Of a DNA stretch of 64,000 bases, positions 47,271 to 57,045 are shown in pieces; position 1 is the stretch's first letter; each line of letters starts with the position of its first letter. The stretch is taken from assembly GCA_024233115.1 (NCBI GenBank), contig JACKQB010000002.1, positions 62,001-126,000 on the forward strand, given 5' to 3'. The position numbers and the translations under genes were made by a program. The stretch is from Akkermansiaceae bacterium. Its GTDB lineage: Bacteria; Verrucomicrobiota; Verrucomicrobiia; Verrucomicrobiales; Akkermansiaceae. Under the pieces are notes generated by a model, which had not been told where the DNA came from, ran no database searches, and saw only the letters and a list, made by a program, of their open reading frames with translations.

Positions 47271-48791
47271 TTAGTCGTGATGGTTCGTGGTTGGTTTTAA
47301 TTTGAGAGAAATACGGAATCCGGCGATCGGCTGGTTTGGCAAAGACTTGGGAAGACCGATCTTCAGGCTGGTGGCGTCACGCGTCCACTTGATCGGCTCA
47401 TCGCTTCCCAACAGAGAAACGCTGGTTATTTCCTCCTCTAGAAGCCCCCCTTTTTTCAAAGTCTTGATGGCGATGTCCTTGGTCGGTGTCGACAGAACAA
47501 ATGCGTAGATCTTGTCGTCTTTTCGGGTGAACCGGATGTCCTGCTGGGAGTAGGGTTTAATGTTCTCGCCCTGCCGTCCCGTCTTGATTTGGAGCGGCCC
47601 CTCGCCATACGTCTTCCATGGGCGGGTGCCGTAGATACCCTCGCCGGTGGTTTTCAGCACCTCTCCAAAAGCGACCAGATAAGCGGCCTGGTTTTCGGGC
47701 AAGGTGCCATCACCACGCAGAGCAACATTCATCATAACCACGCCGTTTTTACTGATCGCATCCATGGCATTGGCAATCATCACCGGAATACTCATCCGGT
47801 TTTTTGCTCCTTTGCGGTAGAACCAGCCACCGGAGACATCGGTCGCCCACATCCACGGCTCGGGCTGGATGTCCCCGGAGCTGCCCCGCTCCATGTTGTA
47901 GGTGTAGGCGGATCTGTCTTTTTTCGAATCCTTGAAGGACAGCACCACCGACTGCTTACCGCTGTTCTCTTTAAGATCGCGGGCAATAAAATCAGTGAAG
48001 AGTTTAACACCCAAGCCCTTGCCTGTTTTGAGGGTAGGATAGGGTGAATCGACGTTAAACATGTCGGGGTCATACTTTTCGATCACATCCCAACAACGAT
48101 CATACCAGTGCTGGTTCCAGCTGTCCTGTTTCGAGTATCCCTTGGGATCGTAGTCCATGTTGAAAAGCTTCCACGCCAGCGTCCCCTCCTTCTGGTACTT
48201 TCGCGCGTTATTAAAGAAGCGTGGCGACCAGTAAAGGTGGGTGGAAACGCCAAACTTCAACCCGTGTTTGACGGCTGCCTGTTTCCACTCCTTAAGCGTG
48301 TCGCGCTTTGGCCCCATCGCAACCGAGTTCCATGGGTGGATGGAGTCATACATATCAAAGTTGTCGTGATGGGTGGCGACCGGCATGACGAAGCGGGCTC
48401 CGTTGTCTTTGAAAAACCTCACCAGTGCATCGGGGTCCCATTTTTCAGCCTTTAACAGCGGCACCAGCTTCTCGTAGCCAAACTCGCTCGGTGGGCCGTA
48501 GCGTATTGTGTGGAATTTGGCGAGTTCCTCGGACATCTTCAGTTGTCCGCCCGTCTCTCCAGCGTTCGGGCCATACATGCGACGACCGTAATGCGAGCCG
48601 TCATTGGGTCGGTTCTCATCGATCGCCGACGGAACCCCCCAGTGGGTCCAAACCCCGATCTTACCGTCCTGAAACCATTCGGGAACATGGTAATTTTTCG
48701 CAAGCGATTCCCAGGTGGGTTTAATCTCTGCGGCTAATGCCGTTGCTCCGAGGAGGCACAGTGCAGACATCGTTGTGATTGGTATTTTCAT
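47271..48791 (-). CDS. GH29 alpha-L-fucosidase A (divergent)
   Basis: 506 residues, signal peptide ending ALA (~20). TIM-barrel fucosidase signatures: DGKIGVWTHWGV, VMPVATHHDNFDMYDS (H141, H142) and a likely nucleophile Asp248 in PDMFNVDSPYP, where other members have WFDG. It diverges from the two fucosidases at 50-54 kb and lacks their extra sandwich domains, so it may prefer a different linkage. It retains fucose from a retaining mechanism (family knowledge). Start 48791 gives the best signal peptide. Confidence 0.85.
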   Translation of the reverse strand: MKIPITTMSALCLLGATALAAEIKPTWESLAKNYHVPEWFQDGKIGVWTHWGVPSAIDENRPNDGSHYGRRMYGPNAGETGGQLKMSEELAKFHTIRYGPPSEFGYEKLVPLLKAEKWDPDALVRFFKDNGARFVMPVATHHDNFDMYDSIHPWNSVAMGPKRDTLKEWKQAAVKHGLKFGVSTHLYWSPRFFNNARKYQKEGTLAWKLFNMDYDPKGYSKQDSWNQHWYDRCWDVIEKYDPDMFNVDSPYPTLKTGKGLGVKLFTDFIARDLKENSGKQSVVLSFKDSKKDRSAYTYNMERGSSGDIQPEPWMWATDVSGGWFYRKGAKNRMSIPVMIANAMDAISKNGVVMMNVALRGDGTLPENQAAYLVAFGEVLKTTGEGIYGTRPWKTYGEGPLQIKTGRQGENIKPYSQQDIRFTRKDDKIYAFVLSTPTKDIAIKTLKKGGLLEEEITSVSLLGSDEPIKWTRDATSLKIGLPKSLPNQPIAGFRISLKLKPTTNHHD

Positions 48792-48847
48792 ATTGTGTGG
48801 ACATCTCAATTCCGGACTGGGTGTCGGTGATGCTTTGCGGTGAGAAT

Positions 48848-48870
48848 AAAAAACCCCGGATCAGATCCGC
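48848..48870 (-). terminator. Weak terminator or attenuator-like hairpin
   Basis: On the minus strand CGGAT-CTG-ATCCG (48869-48857) is followed by GGG and six T (48853-48848), 57 bp before the GH29 ATG at 48791. The stem is only 5 bp. If active, it would reduce read-through from the upstream sulfatase block. Confidence 0.3.
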
Positions 48871-49026
48871 AGCCCGGCGTGGGGCAAAAATCCCATGGAA
48901 GGTTTTATAAGTATGATTGTTTCGTAATGGATATTTAATGGGTATTCCCCATGCGAGGAGGGGCCACACAGGGAGTTTTATGAGCCGTGGTGTCTTGGAT
49001 CTTCATTGCGGAAAAAACATTTGTCT

Positions 49027-49044
49027 ATCGGTCGTTTGACCGAT
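49027..49044. terminator. Hairpin downstream of sulfatase 6
   Basis: ATCGGTC-GTTT-GACCGAT is a perfect 7-bp stem with a 4-nt loop, 35 bp after the sulfatase stop at 49079 on the minus strand. A T-rich stretch (ATGTTTTTTCC) lies 8-16 nt further, not immediately after, so termination is uncertain. The gap 48792-49078 holds nothing else recognisable. Confidence 0.35.
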
Positions 49045-49078
49045 GCCACCCCGTGCGTTGTTGCAGCAAACAGCCTGT

Positions 49079-50452
49079 TTAATAAGGAAGCCTACCGTTC
49101 CCCTTCGGTTTTCTTTTGCATTCCCTCCACCACTCGCTGGGGCCTTCTTTTTCGATGTCCTTCCAGGTTTCCTGCATGAGTTTTTTGAGTTCATCCAGTT
49201 TCTCCGGCATGGCCTCGGCGAGGTTTTTCTGTTCGCCGGGGTCCTCCCCGATGTTGAAGAGCTGGAACTTGTCCATGGCATCGTTGGCAACGAGTTTCCA
49301 GTCGCCTACCCGGACGGCGACCCGACACGACGGGTCGGAGACATGGGTGCGCCAGAAGAGCGGCACGCTGCGTTTCACCGGCATCCCTGAAAAAGCGGGA
49401 ACCATGCTGGCGCCGTCGATGGTGCGGTCGGTGGGGATGGGAACGCCCGCCGCTTCTAACACCGTGGTAAAGATGTCCGAGCCGATCACAGGGACCGAGC
49501 TAACCGTACCAGGCTTGATGTGGCCTGGCCAGCGCACGATGCCGGGCACGCGGATACCGCCTTCGAGATCGTCGCGTTTACGACCGCTGAGACCACCGGT
49601 AGAGCCACCCTTTTTGGCACTGCCTTCGGGGCCGTTGTCCGAGGTGAAAATCAGCAGCGTGTTGTTTGCCAGTCCATTTTTCTCCAGAGTATCCATGACT
49701 TGCCCCAGGGCGTAGTCCAGCTGGGTGATGTTGCCGTAATACCTCGCTTTTGGATCGTCCCCGTAGTGGGCGAGGAATGGCTTATCCGTGGCAATCGGCA
49801 GATGCGGCTCGTGCACCCAGATGGAGAGCACGAATGGCTTTTCCGGATTGCGGATCTCATTGAGCCAATGAATCGCCTCCTTGGCCACGAATGGAGCTGA
49901 AAAACCATTCACTTTGCCGACCGGTTTACCATTGCGGATAAAATTGTCAGGGTTCTTGTGGCTTGGGTGCGCGTTGTTGTGGGTGGACATCCAGTAATCG
50001 TAACCATGGTCGCCCGGCTGCGGATACTCGGGGTTATTGAATTGTTGCCTGGAGTTGAGGTGCCATTTGCCGACATGGCAAGTTTCATACCCGGCCTGCT
50101 TGAGCAGCTTGGGATAAGTGATCTCGGAAGACCGCAAATGGGCGGGGCCATTTCCCGACAGGTGTTCCCAAACACCATTGCGGTAAGGCGTGCGTCCGGT
50201 GAGGATCGCCGACCGCGATGGTGAACAGACGCCACACGCCGCATAGGCCTGGGTAAAACGCACCCCCTGGGACGCCAGTTTATCGATGTTAGGGCTGACG
50301 ATTTTATCGCTGCCGTAGCAACTGGCATCGCCCCAGCCCATGTCATCGGCTAAAAAGACAACAATATTAGGACGCGTATCGGCGAAGGCGGAAGACAGCC
50401 CTAACAAGGAAAGTCCAAGCAGGGTGATTTTTGACAGGAATGTATTTTTCAT
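49079..50452 (-). CDS. S1-family sulfatase 6 (pair member A)
   Basis: 457 residues, signal peptide ending AFA (24). LADDMGWGDASCYG metal motif; Cys76 in CSPSRSAILTG; RNGVWEHLSGN; GKWHLNSRQQFN; FTSDNGPEGSA. It is very similar along its length to the sulfatase at 57.0-58.4 kb (shared RTPYRNGVW, YDYW, NAHPSHKNPDNF, and a C terminus beginning GPSEWW/GPKEWW). Galactosamine-6-sulfatase-like members share this architecture, but fucose or galactose sulfates are also hydrolysed by the group. Confidence 0.93.
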   Translation of the reverse strand: MKNTFLSKITLLGLSLLGLSSAFADTRPNIVVFLADDMGWGDASCYGSDKIVSPNIDKLASQGVRFTQAYAACGVCSPSRSAILTGRTPYRNGVWEHLSGNGPAHLRSSEITYPKLLKQAGYETCHVGKWHLNSRQQFNNPEYPQPGDHGYDYWMSTHNNAHPSHKNPDNFIRNGKPVGKVNGFSAPFVAKEAIHWLNEIRNPEKPFVLSIWVHEPHLPIATDKPFLAHYGDDPKARYYGNITQLDYALGQVMDTLEKNGLANNTLLIFTSDNGPEGSAKKGGSTGGLSGRKRDDLEGGIRVPGIVRWPGHIKPGTVSSVPVIGSDIFTTVLEAAGVPIPTDRTIDGASMVPAFSGMPVKRSVPLFWRTHVSDPSCRVAVRVGDWKLVANDAMDKFQLFNIGEDPGEQKNLAEAMPEKLDELKKLMQETWKDIEKEGPSEWWRECKRKPKGNGRLPY

Positions 50453-50470
50453 GATATGTTAGAACGTGGT

Positions 50471-52222
50471 TTATTCAGCCTGCGGGACAAACAGAACCAG
50501 CTTCAAATTGAATAGGGCCTTCCCTTTTTTCGGTCCAAAACCAAGCGTGCACCTGGTGTCACCCACCTGGTCCAGGTTGACATCGCCCATTTCCATCAAC
50601 TCGAAATGTTTCCAACCTTTCGTTGGCGTTACCAGCGTGCTTAGTGTCTTACCTGCAACGGTGAGTTGCGCGCTGCTGCCTGCGTAGCGTTTGTCGCAGG
50701 AGTAAAGGAGCTTCACTGTGTATTTCCCGGGAGCAGGCACATTCAGCGTCCACGTCGCCGTATCGGAGCTGTCCGTCCAGTAGCCAATGTATGCGTTGTT
50801 TTCAAGCTTGTTGGCCTTGCCACTCAACTTGGCATCCTTTGCCAACAGGCTCAGCTCGTTTCCTTTGAGGCCCAGATCGATTGATGATGCGTCAGCGGCT
50901 TTCCTACCACCGCTATATTTGATGCGTATGACCGTCGCCTGTGGCTCGGGAGTGGTCGAGGAGAGGTCGACCTCAAGGCCTCCTTTAGTGGCTGATGAGG
51001 CGAGTGGTTTACCATCGTAAGTCAACGCCTTGATCTCACCGGCAGCGAGGCCATCGACGATCAGCTTGCCGTTTTTCGGCCAGTCAAACACATAGGCGAA
51101 TATTTCACCGGCGTCGGCATTGGAGGACTTCGACTGTGCGACGGCTCCCCAGTTTTGGGCAGGCAGGTCAACGTAGTCGGTGTCATATACCGCTTCCGCA
51201 TGGGCCTTGTTCCACTTACCCATTTGCAGCAGAAGATCGGTCGACCCCTGAGGCCAGGAGCCATCGGCGTAAGGACCGACATTAAGCAGGAGGTTCCCGC
51301 CCTTGGCGTTGATATCGATTTGCTTTTGCACCAGGGTATTGATGTCCTTCCACTTGGTATCGCTCTTTTTATACCCCCAGGAGTGGTTGACCGTCCAGCA
51401 GGCCTCCCAGACGTGATCCAAGGCCCCTCCCGGTGTTTGTTGTTCGGGTGTGCCGTAGTCCTTTTTAAACTGCGCCCGTTTAGCAACCCGGTTGTTGATG
51501 ATCATGTTAGGGCTTAGTTTGCGCAGGTAATTGTAAAGATCAATGCCGTCTTCCATTGTCCACCATCTCGCCCAATCACCATCAAACCACATGATGGCGG
51601 GATCGTAGCGGTCGATGAGTTCTTTGAGCTGTGCCTTCATGTAAGCCACATAAGCCGCCTTGTCCTTCATTGGCGGCTGGTTGGTCGCCTGCTTGCTGCG
51701 CTGGGATGGATGATTCCAGTCGATGATCGAGTAATAGGTGCCGAACTTGAGGCCGTGTTTATCGCACGCGGCTTTTAATTCCCCGAGAATATCGCGATTG
51801 AATTCAGTCGCTTCGCCAAGGTCATACTTGGTGTGAGCACTGTCCCAGAGGCAGAAGCCTTCGTGGTGTTTACTGGTGATGACCATGTACTTCATCCCGG
51901 CCTCCTTGGCCGTCTTTACCCATTGGTCGGCATCAAGTTTGTCGGGGCGAAAATTCGCCGCCAGCGGGATGTATTCCTCGGGTGTGATATTCCCCCCGCG
52001 CTGAATCCATTCCGCGTATTTAGGTACCGTTTTACCTTTCCATTCGCCGCCCAGGGTCGAATAGACACCGTAGTGGATAAACAGTCCGAACTGTGCGTCC
52101 GTAAACCACTGCATGCGCTTCTGATAGGCGGCATCGGTTTCTGGTATGAGTTCAGTCGCGTGCAGTGGTGCCAAGGTGGTTAAAAGCAAGGTGGTGGAAA
52201 GAAGTGTGGTGTATATTTTCAT
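50471..52222 (-). CDS. GH29 alpha-L-fucosidase B with C-terminal beta-sandwich
   Basis: 583 residues, signal peptide to ~22. Catalytic barrel: FTDAQFGLFIHYGVYS, MVITSKHHEGFCLWDS (H119, H120) and nucleophile Asp214 in IMWFDGDW; VNHSWGYK and KGGNLLLNVGPYADG are the later conserved blocks. After ~440 a jelly-roll domain (NNAYIGYWTDSSDTATWTLNVP) follows that resembles carbohydrate-binding modules. It releases terminal alpha-L-fucose (retaining). Neighbours are sulfatase 6 (18 bp) and GH29 C (35 bp). Confidence 0.93.
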   Translation of the reverse strand: MKIYTTLLSTTLLLTTLAPLHATELIPETDAAYQKRMQWFTDAQFGLFIHYGVYSTLGGEWKGKTVPKYAEWIQRGGNITPEEYIPLAANFRPDKLDADQWVKTAKEAGMKYMVITSKHHEGFCLWDSAHTKYDLGEATEFNRDILGELKAACDKHGLKFGTYYSIIDWNHPSQRSKQATNQPPMKDKAAYVAYMKAQLKELIDRYDPAIMWFDGDWARWWTMEDGIDLYNYLRKLSPNMIINNRVAKRAQFKKDYGTPEQQTPGGALDHVWEACWTVNHSWGYKKSDTKWKDINTLVQKQIDINAKGGNLLLNVGPYADGSWPQGSTDLLLQMGKWNKAHAEAVYDTDYVDLPAQNWGAVAQSKSSNADAGEIFAYVFDWPKNGKLIVDGLAAGEIKALTYDGKPLASSATKGGLEVDLSSTTPEPQATVIRIKYSGGRKAADASSIDLGLKGNELSLLAKDAKLSGKANKLENNAYIGYWTDSSDTATWTLNVPAPGKYTVKLLYSCDKRYAGSSAQLTVAGKTLSTLVTPTKGWKHFELMEMGDVNLDQVGDTRCTLGFGPKKGKALFNLKLVLFVPQAE

Positions 52223-52257
52223 GATGTTTCTCAGTTTTAGATATTCTAGTTAAATGG

Positions 52258-54063
52258 CTACTTTAGAATGACTTCCAGCACATAGCCATGGCTGCTCGTA
52301 GTTACTCCTGTCAAATCAACTTCCAGGGACTCATCTGTTTGTTTCCATTGGATCGACTTATCGCTACCCAGCAGGCGGAGCCCCGTGACCTTACCGGCGG
52401 ATTCGTTGAGCGCTAGAATGCGTATTTGCGGGGGAGCTGGAGCCAGTGACATGGCGTAGACCTTGTCACCCCTGGCGCTGAACCAGAACTCCGTGACTAA
52501 CGACTTGGGGGTTTTAGTATGTATAACACCTTCACGGAAAGTCGTCCACCGTGTTGTGCCAAAAATGGCATCCGCATTGGTTTTCACCCAAGTGCCCATT
52601 TCCTGGAGATTTTTGACACAGGGCTCCGGGACTTTCCCTTTGCCGTCGGGACCGATGTTAAGCAGATAGTTGCCGCCTTTGGAAACGATATCAACGAAGT
52701 TGCGGAGCAGCTGGTTGGTGCTTTTCCATTGGTGGTCGTGCGCCTTGAATCCCCAGGAGTGATTGGCGGTGCCACAGGTTTCAAAATGCTTGGCCGCCAG
52801 TTCGTTGGCAGCGGGTGTCTTATTGTCGCCGGCATCCACATAATCACCAAAGTCGTAGCCCACCCGGCGGTTGATGATGATACCTGGGTTCAGGTCATAG
52901 ACCATTTTGTAAAACCGGAACGCCTGGGCTTCGGTGATCAAACCGTCTCCATCAAACCAGATCAGTTTCAGTTTCGGCAATTTCCCAACCAGCTCCGCGA
53001 CCTGCGCGTAGGCCTTGTTTTCGAGATAGTCGGTGTAGGCATCGGCGCTGGGGTCCCAGAGGTTGATACCGTTGGGACGCGTATAGACACCGAACTGGTC
53101 GTTATGCGCTTTGACCTTGGCATAATTGCTGTCGCCGCCTTCGCCCCAGTCTTTGCCGTGGGAATAATAGACACCGAACTCGACACCCTCCGCCTGGCAG
53201 GCATCGTAGAGCTCTTTGACCAGATCGCCCTGGTAATCGGTGGCATCGGTGATATCCAAGGTCGAGTACGCCGAGTCAAACAACGCAAAGCCGTCGTGAT
53301 GTTTCGCGGTGATCACGACGTATTTCATGCCGGTGTCCTTAGCGAGTTTGGCGATGATCGAGGCGAAGGATTTATCCGGATTGAAATTCCTGGCGTATGC
53401 GCGGTATTCCTCCCGTGAGATTTTAAACGCATACATAATCCACTCCGCCACCTTCGGCCCCTGCCCTTTTTCGATCGGTGTCCCCTTCCAGCTTCCCGCG
53501 GCTTCCGAGTAGACGCCCCAGTGGATGAACATGCCGAAACGCGACTGCTTATACCAATTCATCGCCGCCACCTTTTCAGCCGATTGGTGCATCTTCAGCC
53601 ATGGCTGATAGTATTTGTCAGAACTGATGTATATCCTACTCTTGGTGTATCCTTGCGGGACCAGGCGCACTTTTTTGACGGCAATGTTCGAGTTCACGGT
53701 AATCGTCTGTTTACCCGTCTCTGTGAGAACTGCGGGCTGGTCAAACTCGGAAACCAGGCCGTCCTCGATGATGTAGGCTTTCTGCAACTTCCTGCTCAAC
53801 GGAGTTCCGTTGATCGTCACCGTGCCAGTGTGTGCACTTTTAGCAGCCTCTGTCTCCACGACCAACTGCACCGTGTAGGTGCCGGGGTGGGTTAGCTCGA
53901 ATTCCCAAGCCAGGTTCCCCTGCCCCGCCTTGGCCAGCCTGGCATCCAGGATGACACAGCTGTCGGCTCGTTGCGTGGGCTTGGTGGGCTCCGCAGCGTG
54001 AGACAGGCTCGCACATGCCAAGGCAGCCAATGTCAGCATCCCGTATTTCATCGTGATTTTCAT
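52258..54063 (-). CDS. GH29 alpha-L-fucosidase C with N-terminal beta-sandwich
   Basis: 601 residues, signal peptide ending SHA (~23). An N-terminal sandwich domain (~32-140, GTYTVQLVVE, KVRLVPQGY) precedes the barrel: SRFGMFIHWGVYS, VITAKHHDGFALFDS (H255, H256), nucleophile Asp371 in LIWFDGDG, NHSWGFK and KGGNYLLNIGPDGKG. The reversed domain order relative to GH29 B suggests separate origins. The ATG overlaps the sulfatase 7 stop by four bases (ATGA), so the two are translationally coupled and probably act on the same sugar. Confidence 0.94.
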   Translation of the reverse strand: MKITMKYGMLTLAALACASLSHAAEPTKPTQRADSCVILDARLAKAGQGNLAWEFELTHPGTYTVQLVVETEAAKSAHTGTVTINGTPLSRKLQKAYIIEDGLVSEFDQPAVLTETGKQTITVNSNIAVKKVRLVPQGYTKSRIYISSDKYYQPWLKMHQSAEKVAAMNWYKQSRFGMFIHWGVYSEAAGSWKGTPIEKGQGPKVAEWIMYAFKISREEYRAYARNFNPDKSFASIIAKLAKDTGMKYVVITAKHHDGFALFDSAYSTLDITDATDYQGDLVKELYDACQAEGVEFGVYYSHGKDWGEGGDSNYAKVKAHNDQFGVYTRPNGINLWDPSADAYTDYLENKAYAQVAELVGKLPKLKLIWFDGDGLITEAQAFRFYKMVYDLNPGIIINRRVGYDFGDYVDAGDNKTPAANELAAKHFETCGTANHSWGFKAHDHQWKSTNQLLRNFVDIVSKGGNYLLNIGPDGKGKVPEPCVKNLQEMGTWVKTNADAIFGTTRWTTFREGVIHTKTPKSLVTEFWFSARGDKVYAMSLAPAPPQIRILALNESAGKVTGLRLLGSDKSIQWKQTDESLEVDLTGVTTSSHGYVLEVILK

Positions 54064-55556
54064 TTCTTTTTCCGTTTTCTCCTAGGCTCCTTCGCCGACT
54101 TCTTGGTCGGTTTTTCAGCCACTGGAATGTTCCGGTCAAACAGCACAGCATACTGCTGGTAATTGTTGTAGGTGACGGCGTTGTTTTTCAGGTGCTGGAA
54201 ACTCTCATCGTATTTCTTACGCATCATTTGCAAGGTAGGTGCATGCTCTGGATTGCCAGCGAGGTTAACCCGTTCCAGCGGATCTTTTTCCAGGTCATAC
54301 AGCTCCTCGGCAGGCTCCATGCTGTCGTTGCCATACCACCAGAAAGTGTACTTGTAGCGACCGTCCACCGTACTCATGGCTTTGGTGGGATTAGGCCCGA
54401 AGACATTCATCAACGTCAACTTCTCATGTCCTCCTTGGGTGGGATCGTTCAGGGTGGGCAACAAACTTTTGCCATCCATGTTTTCCGCCACGGGCAATCC
54501 GGCAAGCTCCAGAATCGTGGGGGCGAAATCGATGTTGCCTGTCAGTCTACGCGTGCGGAGTTTCTGCCCTGAGGTTTTAACACGGGGATCGTAAATCATC
54601 AGTGGCACCCGCGAGGCTTCCTCCATGGGTAGGACCTTCGAGCCGTAGCCGTGCGAGCCGCAGATGAAGCCGTTGTCGCTGGTGTAAATAATGACGGTGT
54701 TATCGGCGATGCCCTGGGCTTCGACTTCGTCGCGGATCATGCCCACGGCGACATCGATCGCATAAATTTGCTGATGGTATTTCCGCATGACACCGTCGTA
54801 ATCCTTGTCGTAATTCCAACTTTCAAAACGCTCATACTGTCGGCCTTGTTTACTCTGTGGCGCACGGTTTGCAGCGCTGGCTCGACCAAAGTTCGCAGGT
54901 TTGGTGAATTTTTTTCCCGCATAAACTTCATCAAAACGAGGATCAGGAGTCGCGGGCATGTGGGGTGCTTTGAAGCTGATCGATAAACACAGGGGTTTCT
55001 TCAGTTTCACCGCCTCACGGATGGCATCGCGACCGAAGGCACCGTAGGACAAGGTCGAGTGAGGAAATTCCTTGGCATACTTCGCCATCGATTTGTTTTT
55101 GGCCGTCTGGTACATCGTCTGGCCTGGTCCACCGCCCCACAGGTCGAAGTCGTCTTCACACAGGCCTTTCCCTGTAACGATGATGCCAAACTTGCCGGCA
55201 AAAGCGGTGAAATAGCCAGCCTTGCGCAGTAAGACGGGATAGGATTGCGCCCATGTTTCAGGCTTCATATTCCCATGTTCAAAATTGGTGCCGGTCTTGT
55301 ATTCATACATTCCGGTAAGGATATTGGCCCGGCTCGCCATACAGATGGCGGTGGTATCGTAGTGGCGCTCAAAGATCATGCCATCCCGGCCCAGCCTGTC
55401 CATCTGCGGGGTTTTCACATCGGTGTTGCCATAACAGCCGACTGAATAGCTGCTCTGATCGTCAGACAGTAGAAAGATGATGTTGGGCTTCCGTTCTGCA
55501 AAGGCACTGCTAACAGCCAGTATCGTCAGCGCGGGGATCAAGAATAGTTGTTTCAT
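54060..55556 (-). CDS. S1-family sulfatase 7 with CxAxR site and basic tail
   Basis: 498 residues, signal peptide ending AFA (20). LSDDQSSYSVGCYGN metal motif; Cys72 in CMASRANILTG has Ala instead of Pro at +2, a variant accepted by some maturases; IYTSDNGFICGSHGYG follows. The C terminus after ~478 is highly basic (KPTKKSAKEPRRKRKKK). Its stop overlaps GH29 C. Alanine at the Pro position and the tail distinguish it from its neighbours. Confidence 0.92.
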   Translation of the reverse strand: MKQLFLIPALTILAVSSAFAERKPNIIFLLSDDQSSYSVGCYGNTDVKTPQMDRLGRDGMIFERHYDTTAICMASRANILTGMYEYKTGTNFEHGNMKPETWAQSYPVLLRKAGYFTAFAGKFGIIVTGKGLCEDDFDLWGGGPGQTMYQTAKNKSMAKYAKEFPHSTLSYGAFGRDAIREAVKLKKPLCLSISFKAPHMPATPDPRFDEVYAGKKFTKPANFGRASAANRAPQSKQGRQYERFESWNYDKDYDGVMRKYHQQIYAIDVAVGMIRDEVEAQGIADNTVIIYTSDNGFICGSHGYGSKVLPMEEASRVPLMIYDPRVKTSGQKLRTRRLTGNIDFAPTILELAGLPVAENMDGKSLLPTLNDPTQGGHEKLTLMNVFGPNPTKAMSTVDGRYKYTFWWYGNDSMEPAEELYDLEKDPLERVNLAGNPEHAPTLQMMRKKYDESFQHLKNNAVTYNNYQQYAVLFDRNIPVAEKPTKKSAKEPRRKRKKK

Positions 55557-55575
55557 ACGCAGATCTTGTCAGGCT

Positions 55576-57036
55576 TTACAACTCCGCAGGTTTCCAATGG
55601 GGAATCCCCCCGTCGTTCTTCTGCTTTTCATATCGCAGATGCAGTGGGTGTTCCTTCAACTTAGGCAAACCCTCATTGACCATCAACGGCAGCGCAGAAG
55701 CCCACCATTGGTCGTAGGACTTCCGGAGTTTGGCGATGACCTCCGGATATTGTGCTGAGACATCCTTGGTCTCTCCCGGATCGGCTGCAATATCGTAAAG
55801 CTCTTTGTTGTTTACAAAGCGCCACTTGCTGGTCCGGACAGCGCATTTTTTAAACTTGGAATCCTCCCTCTTCCCGGCGTTCCATCGGCCGCAGTGAATA
55901 AAGAGTTCACGGTCCGGCCAGGATGACTGGGGGGCTGTGAGTAGCGGCACGAGCGAGCGCCCGTCGAGAGGCTGTGTCTTGTCTGGTAACACCGCGCCTG
56001 CCAGCTCGCAAAACGTGGGGAAAAGATCGAGATGCGCGGTTAGTTTCTTGATGTCGACACCTTCTCCCAACTTTCCTTTCCAATACCAAAAGGCAGGCAC
56101 GTGTGTCCCGCCTTCGTTAGGGCTGTTTTTCCCACCCTTCATATTTGCGTTGAAATGACGCACTTTATTTCCATTGAGTTTCCCACTCAGGTGGGTTGCT
56201 CCGTTGTCGGTCATAAAAATGACGAGGGTGTTTTCCAAGGCATTCCATTCGGTCAACTTATCCATCAGCAGACCGAAGTTTTCATCGATGTTTTCAATCA
56301 TGCCATAACGTCCGGCGGTTCCCTTGTCGTATCCCAGATCAAGAAACCGCTTTTTATTGCGTTCGGGCGCATTCATCGGAGCATGCGGCGCATTCAGTGA
56401 AATATAGGCGAAATACGCTTGCTTCGCGGCGTGTTGCTTTTTGATCCACGCCAAGCCAGCGCGAAAGAACAAGTCCGTACAAAACCCCTCGGTCTGCACG
56501 ATGGTTTTGTTGTGTAATAAAGTGTTATCGAAGTAGCTGTTTTTTCCGTTAGGAGGAAAATCGCCAAGATTCACCTGCCCGATTCCCCCGGCACCGTGAA
56601 TGAGCACCTCATCGAATCCCCGGTTCCCGGGAAGATATGCATCGCCGTCACCCAGGTGCCATTTGCCAAAGATACCGGTCGCGTAACCAGCGGTTTTCAA
56701 TGCCTGTGGCAGTGTAAACACATCCAGCGCCATACGTTCACGTTGGAAAATGGTGTGTGTGACCCCGACCTTGAAAGGTGGCCGGCCACTCATGATGGCG
56801 GCGCGGGTGGGCGCACAGGTGGGGCTGACCTGGAAGTCGGTAAAACGAGTCGATTTCTGGTAAAAGGCATCGATGTTGGGCGTTTGCACGACCTGATTCC
56901 CCATGCAGGAAAGGTCCCCGATCCCCTGGTCGTCGGTCATGACCAGGATGATGTTAGGTTTGGAACCTGCAAGAGATGCTGCTTGTGTGGTGTGGACAAG
57001 CAGGAGGCTAAGCAAGCAGATGTAGATATATTTCAT
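55576..57036 (-). CDS. S1-family sulfatase 8 (trio member B)
   Basis: 486 residues, signal peptide to ~19. MTDDQGIGDLSCMGNQVVQTPNID; Cys74 in CAPTRAAIMSG; GKWHLGDGDAYLPGNRGFDEV; FMTDNGATHLSG. It is closely similar to the sulfatases at 43.9 and 63.0 kb, including the ending (LMVNEGLPKLK, then GIPHWKPAEL). Gaps of 19 and 9 bp join it to neighbouring sulfatases. The leader reads CTAACAAATAACT before ATG, without a Shine-Dalgarno sequence. Confidence 0.93.
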   Translation of the reverse strand: MKYIYICLLSLLLVHTTQAASLAGSKPNIILVMTDDQGIGDLSCMGNQVVQTPNIDAFYQKSTRFTDFQVSPTCAPTRAAIMSGRPPFKVGVTHTIFQRERMALDVFTLPQALKTAGYATGIFGKWHLGDGDAYLPGNRGFDEVLIHGAGGIGQVNLGDFPPNGKNSYFDNTLLHNKTIVQTEGFCTDLFFRAGLAWIKKQHAAKQAYFAYISLNAPHAPMNAPERNKKRFLDLGYDKGTAGRYGMIENIDENFGLLMDKLTEWNALENTLVIFMTDNGATHLSGKLNGNKVRHFNANMKGGKNSPNEGGTHVPAFWYWKGKLGEGVDIKKLTAHLDLFPTFCELAGAVLPDKTQPLDGRSLVPLLTAPQSSWPDRELFIHCGRWNAGKREDSKFKKCAVRTSKWRFVNNKELYDIAADPGETKDVSAQYPEVIAKLRKSYDQWWASALPLMVNEGLPKLKEHPLHLRYEKQKNDGGIPHWKPAEL

Positions 57037-57045
57037 AGTTATTTG

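Noticed and set aside
47271..48791. GH29 A as an inactive fucosidase
   Set aside because: WFDG is replaced by FNVD, but Asp248 is still present at the right place, so inactivity cannot be claimed.
52519..53418. 299-codon open frame antisense to GH29 C
   Set aside because: Shadow of a GC-biased gene; no domain signature.
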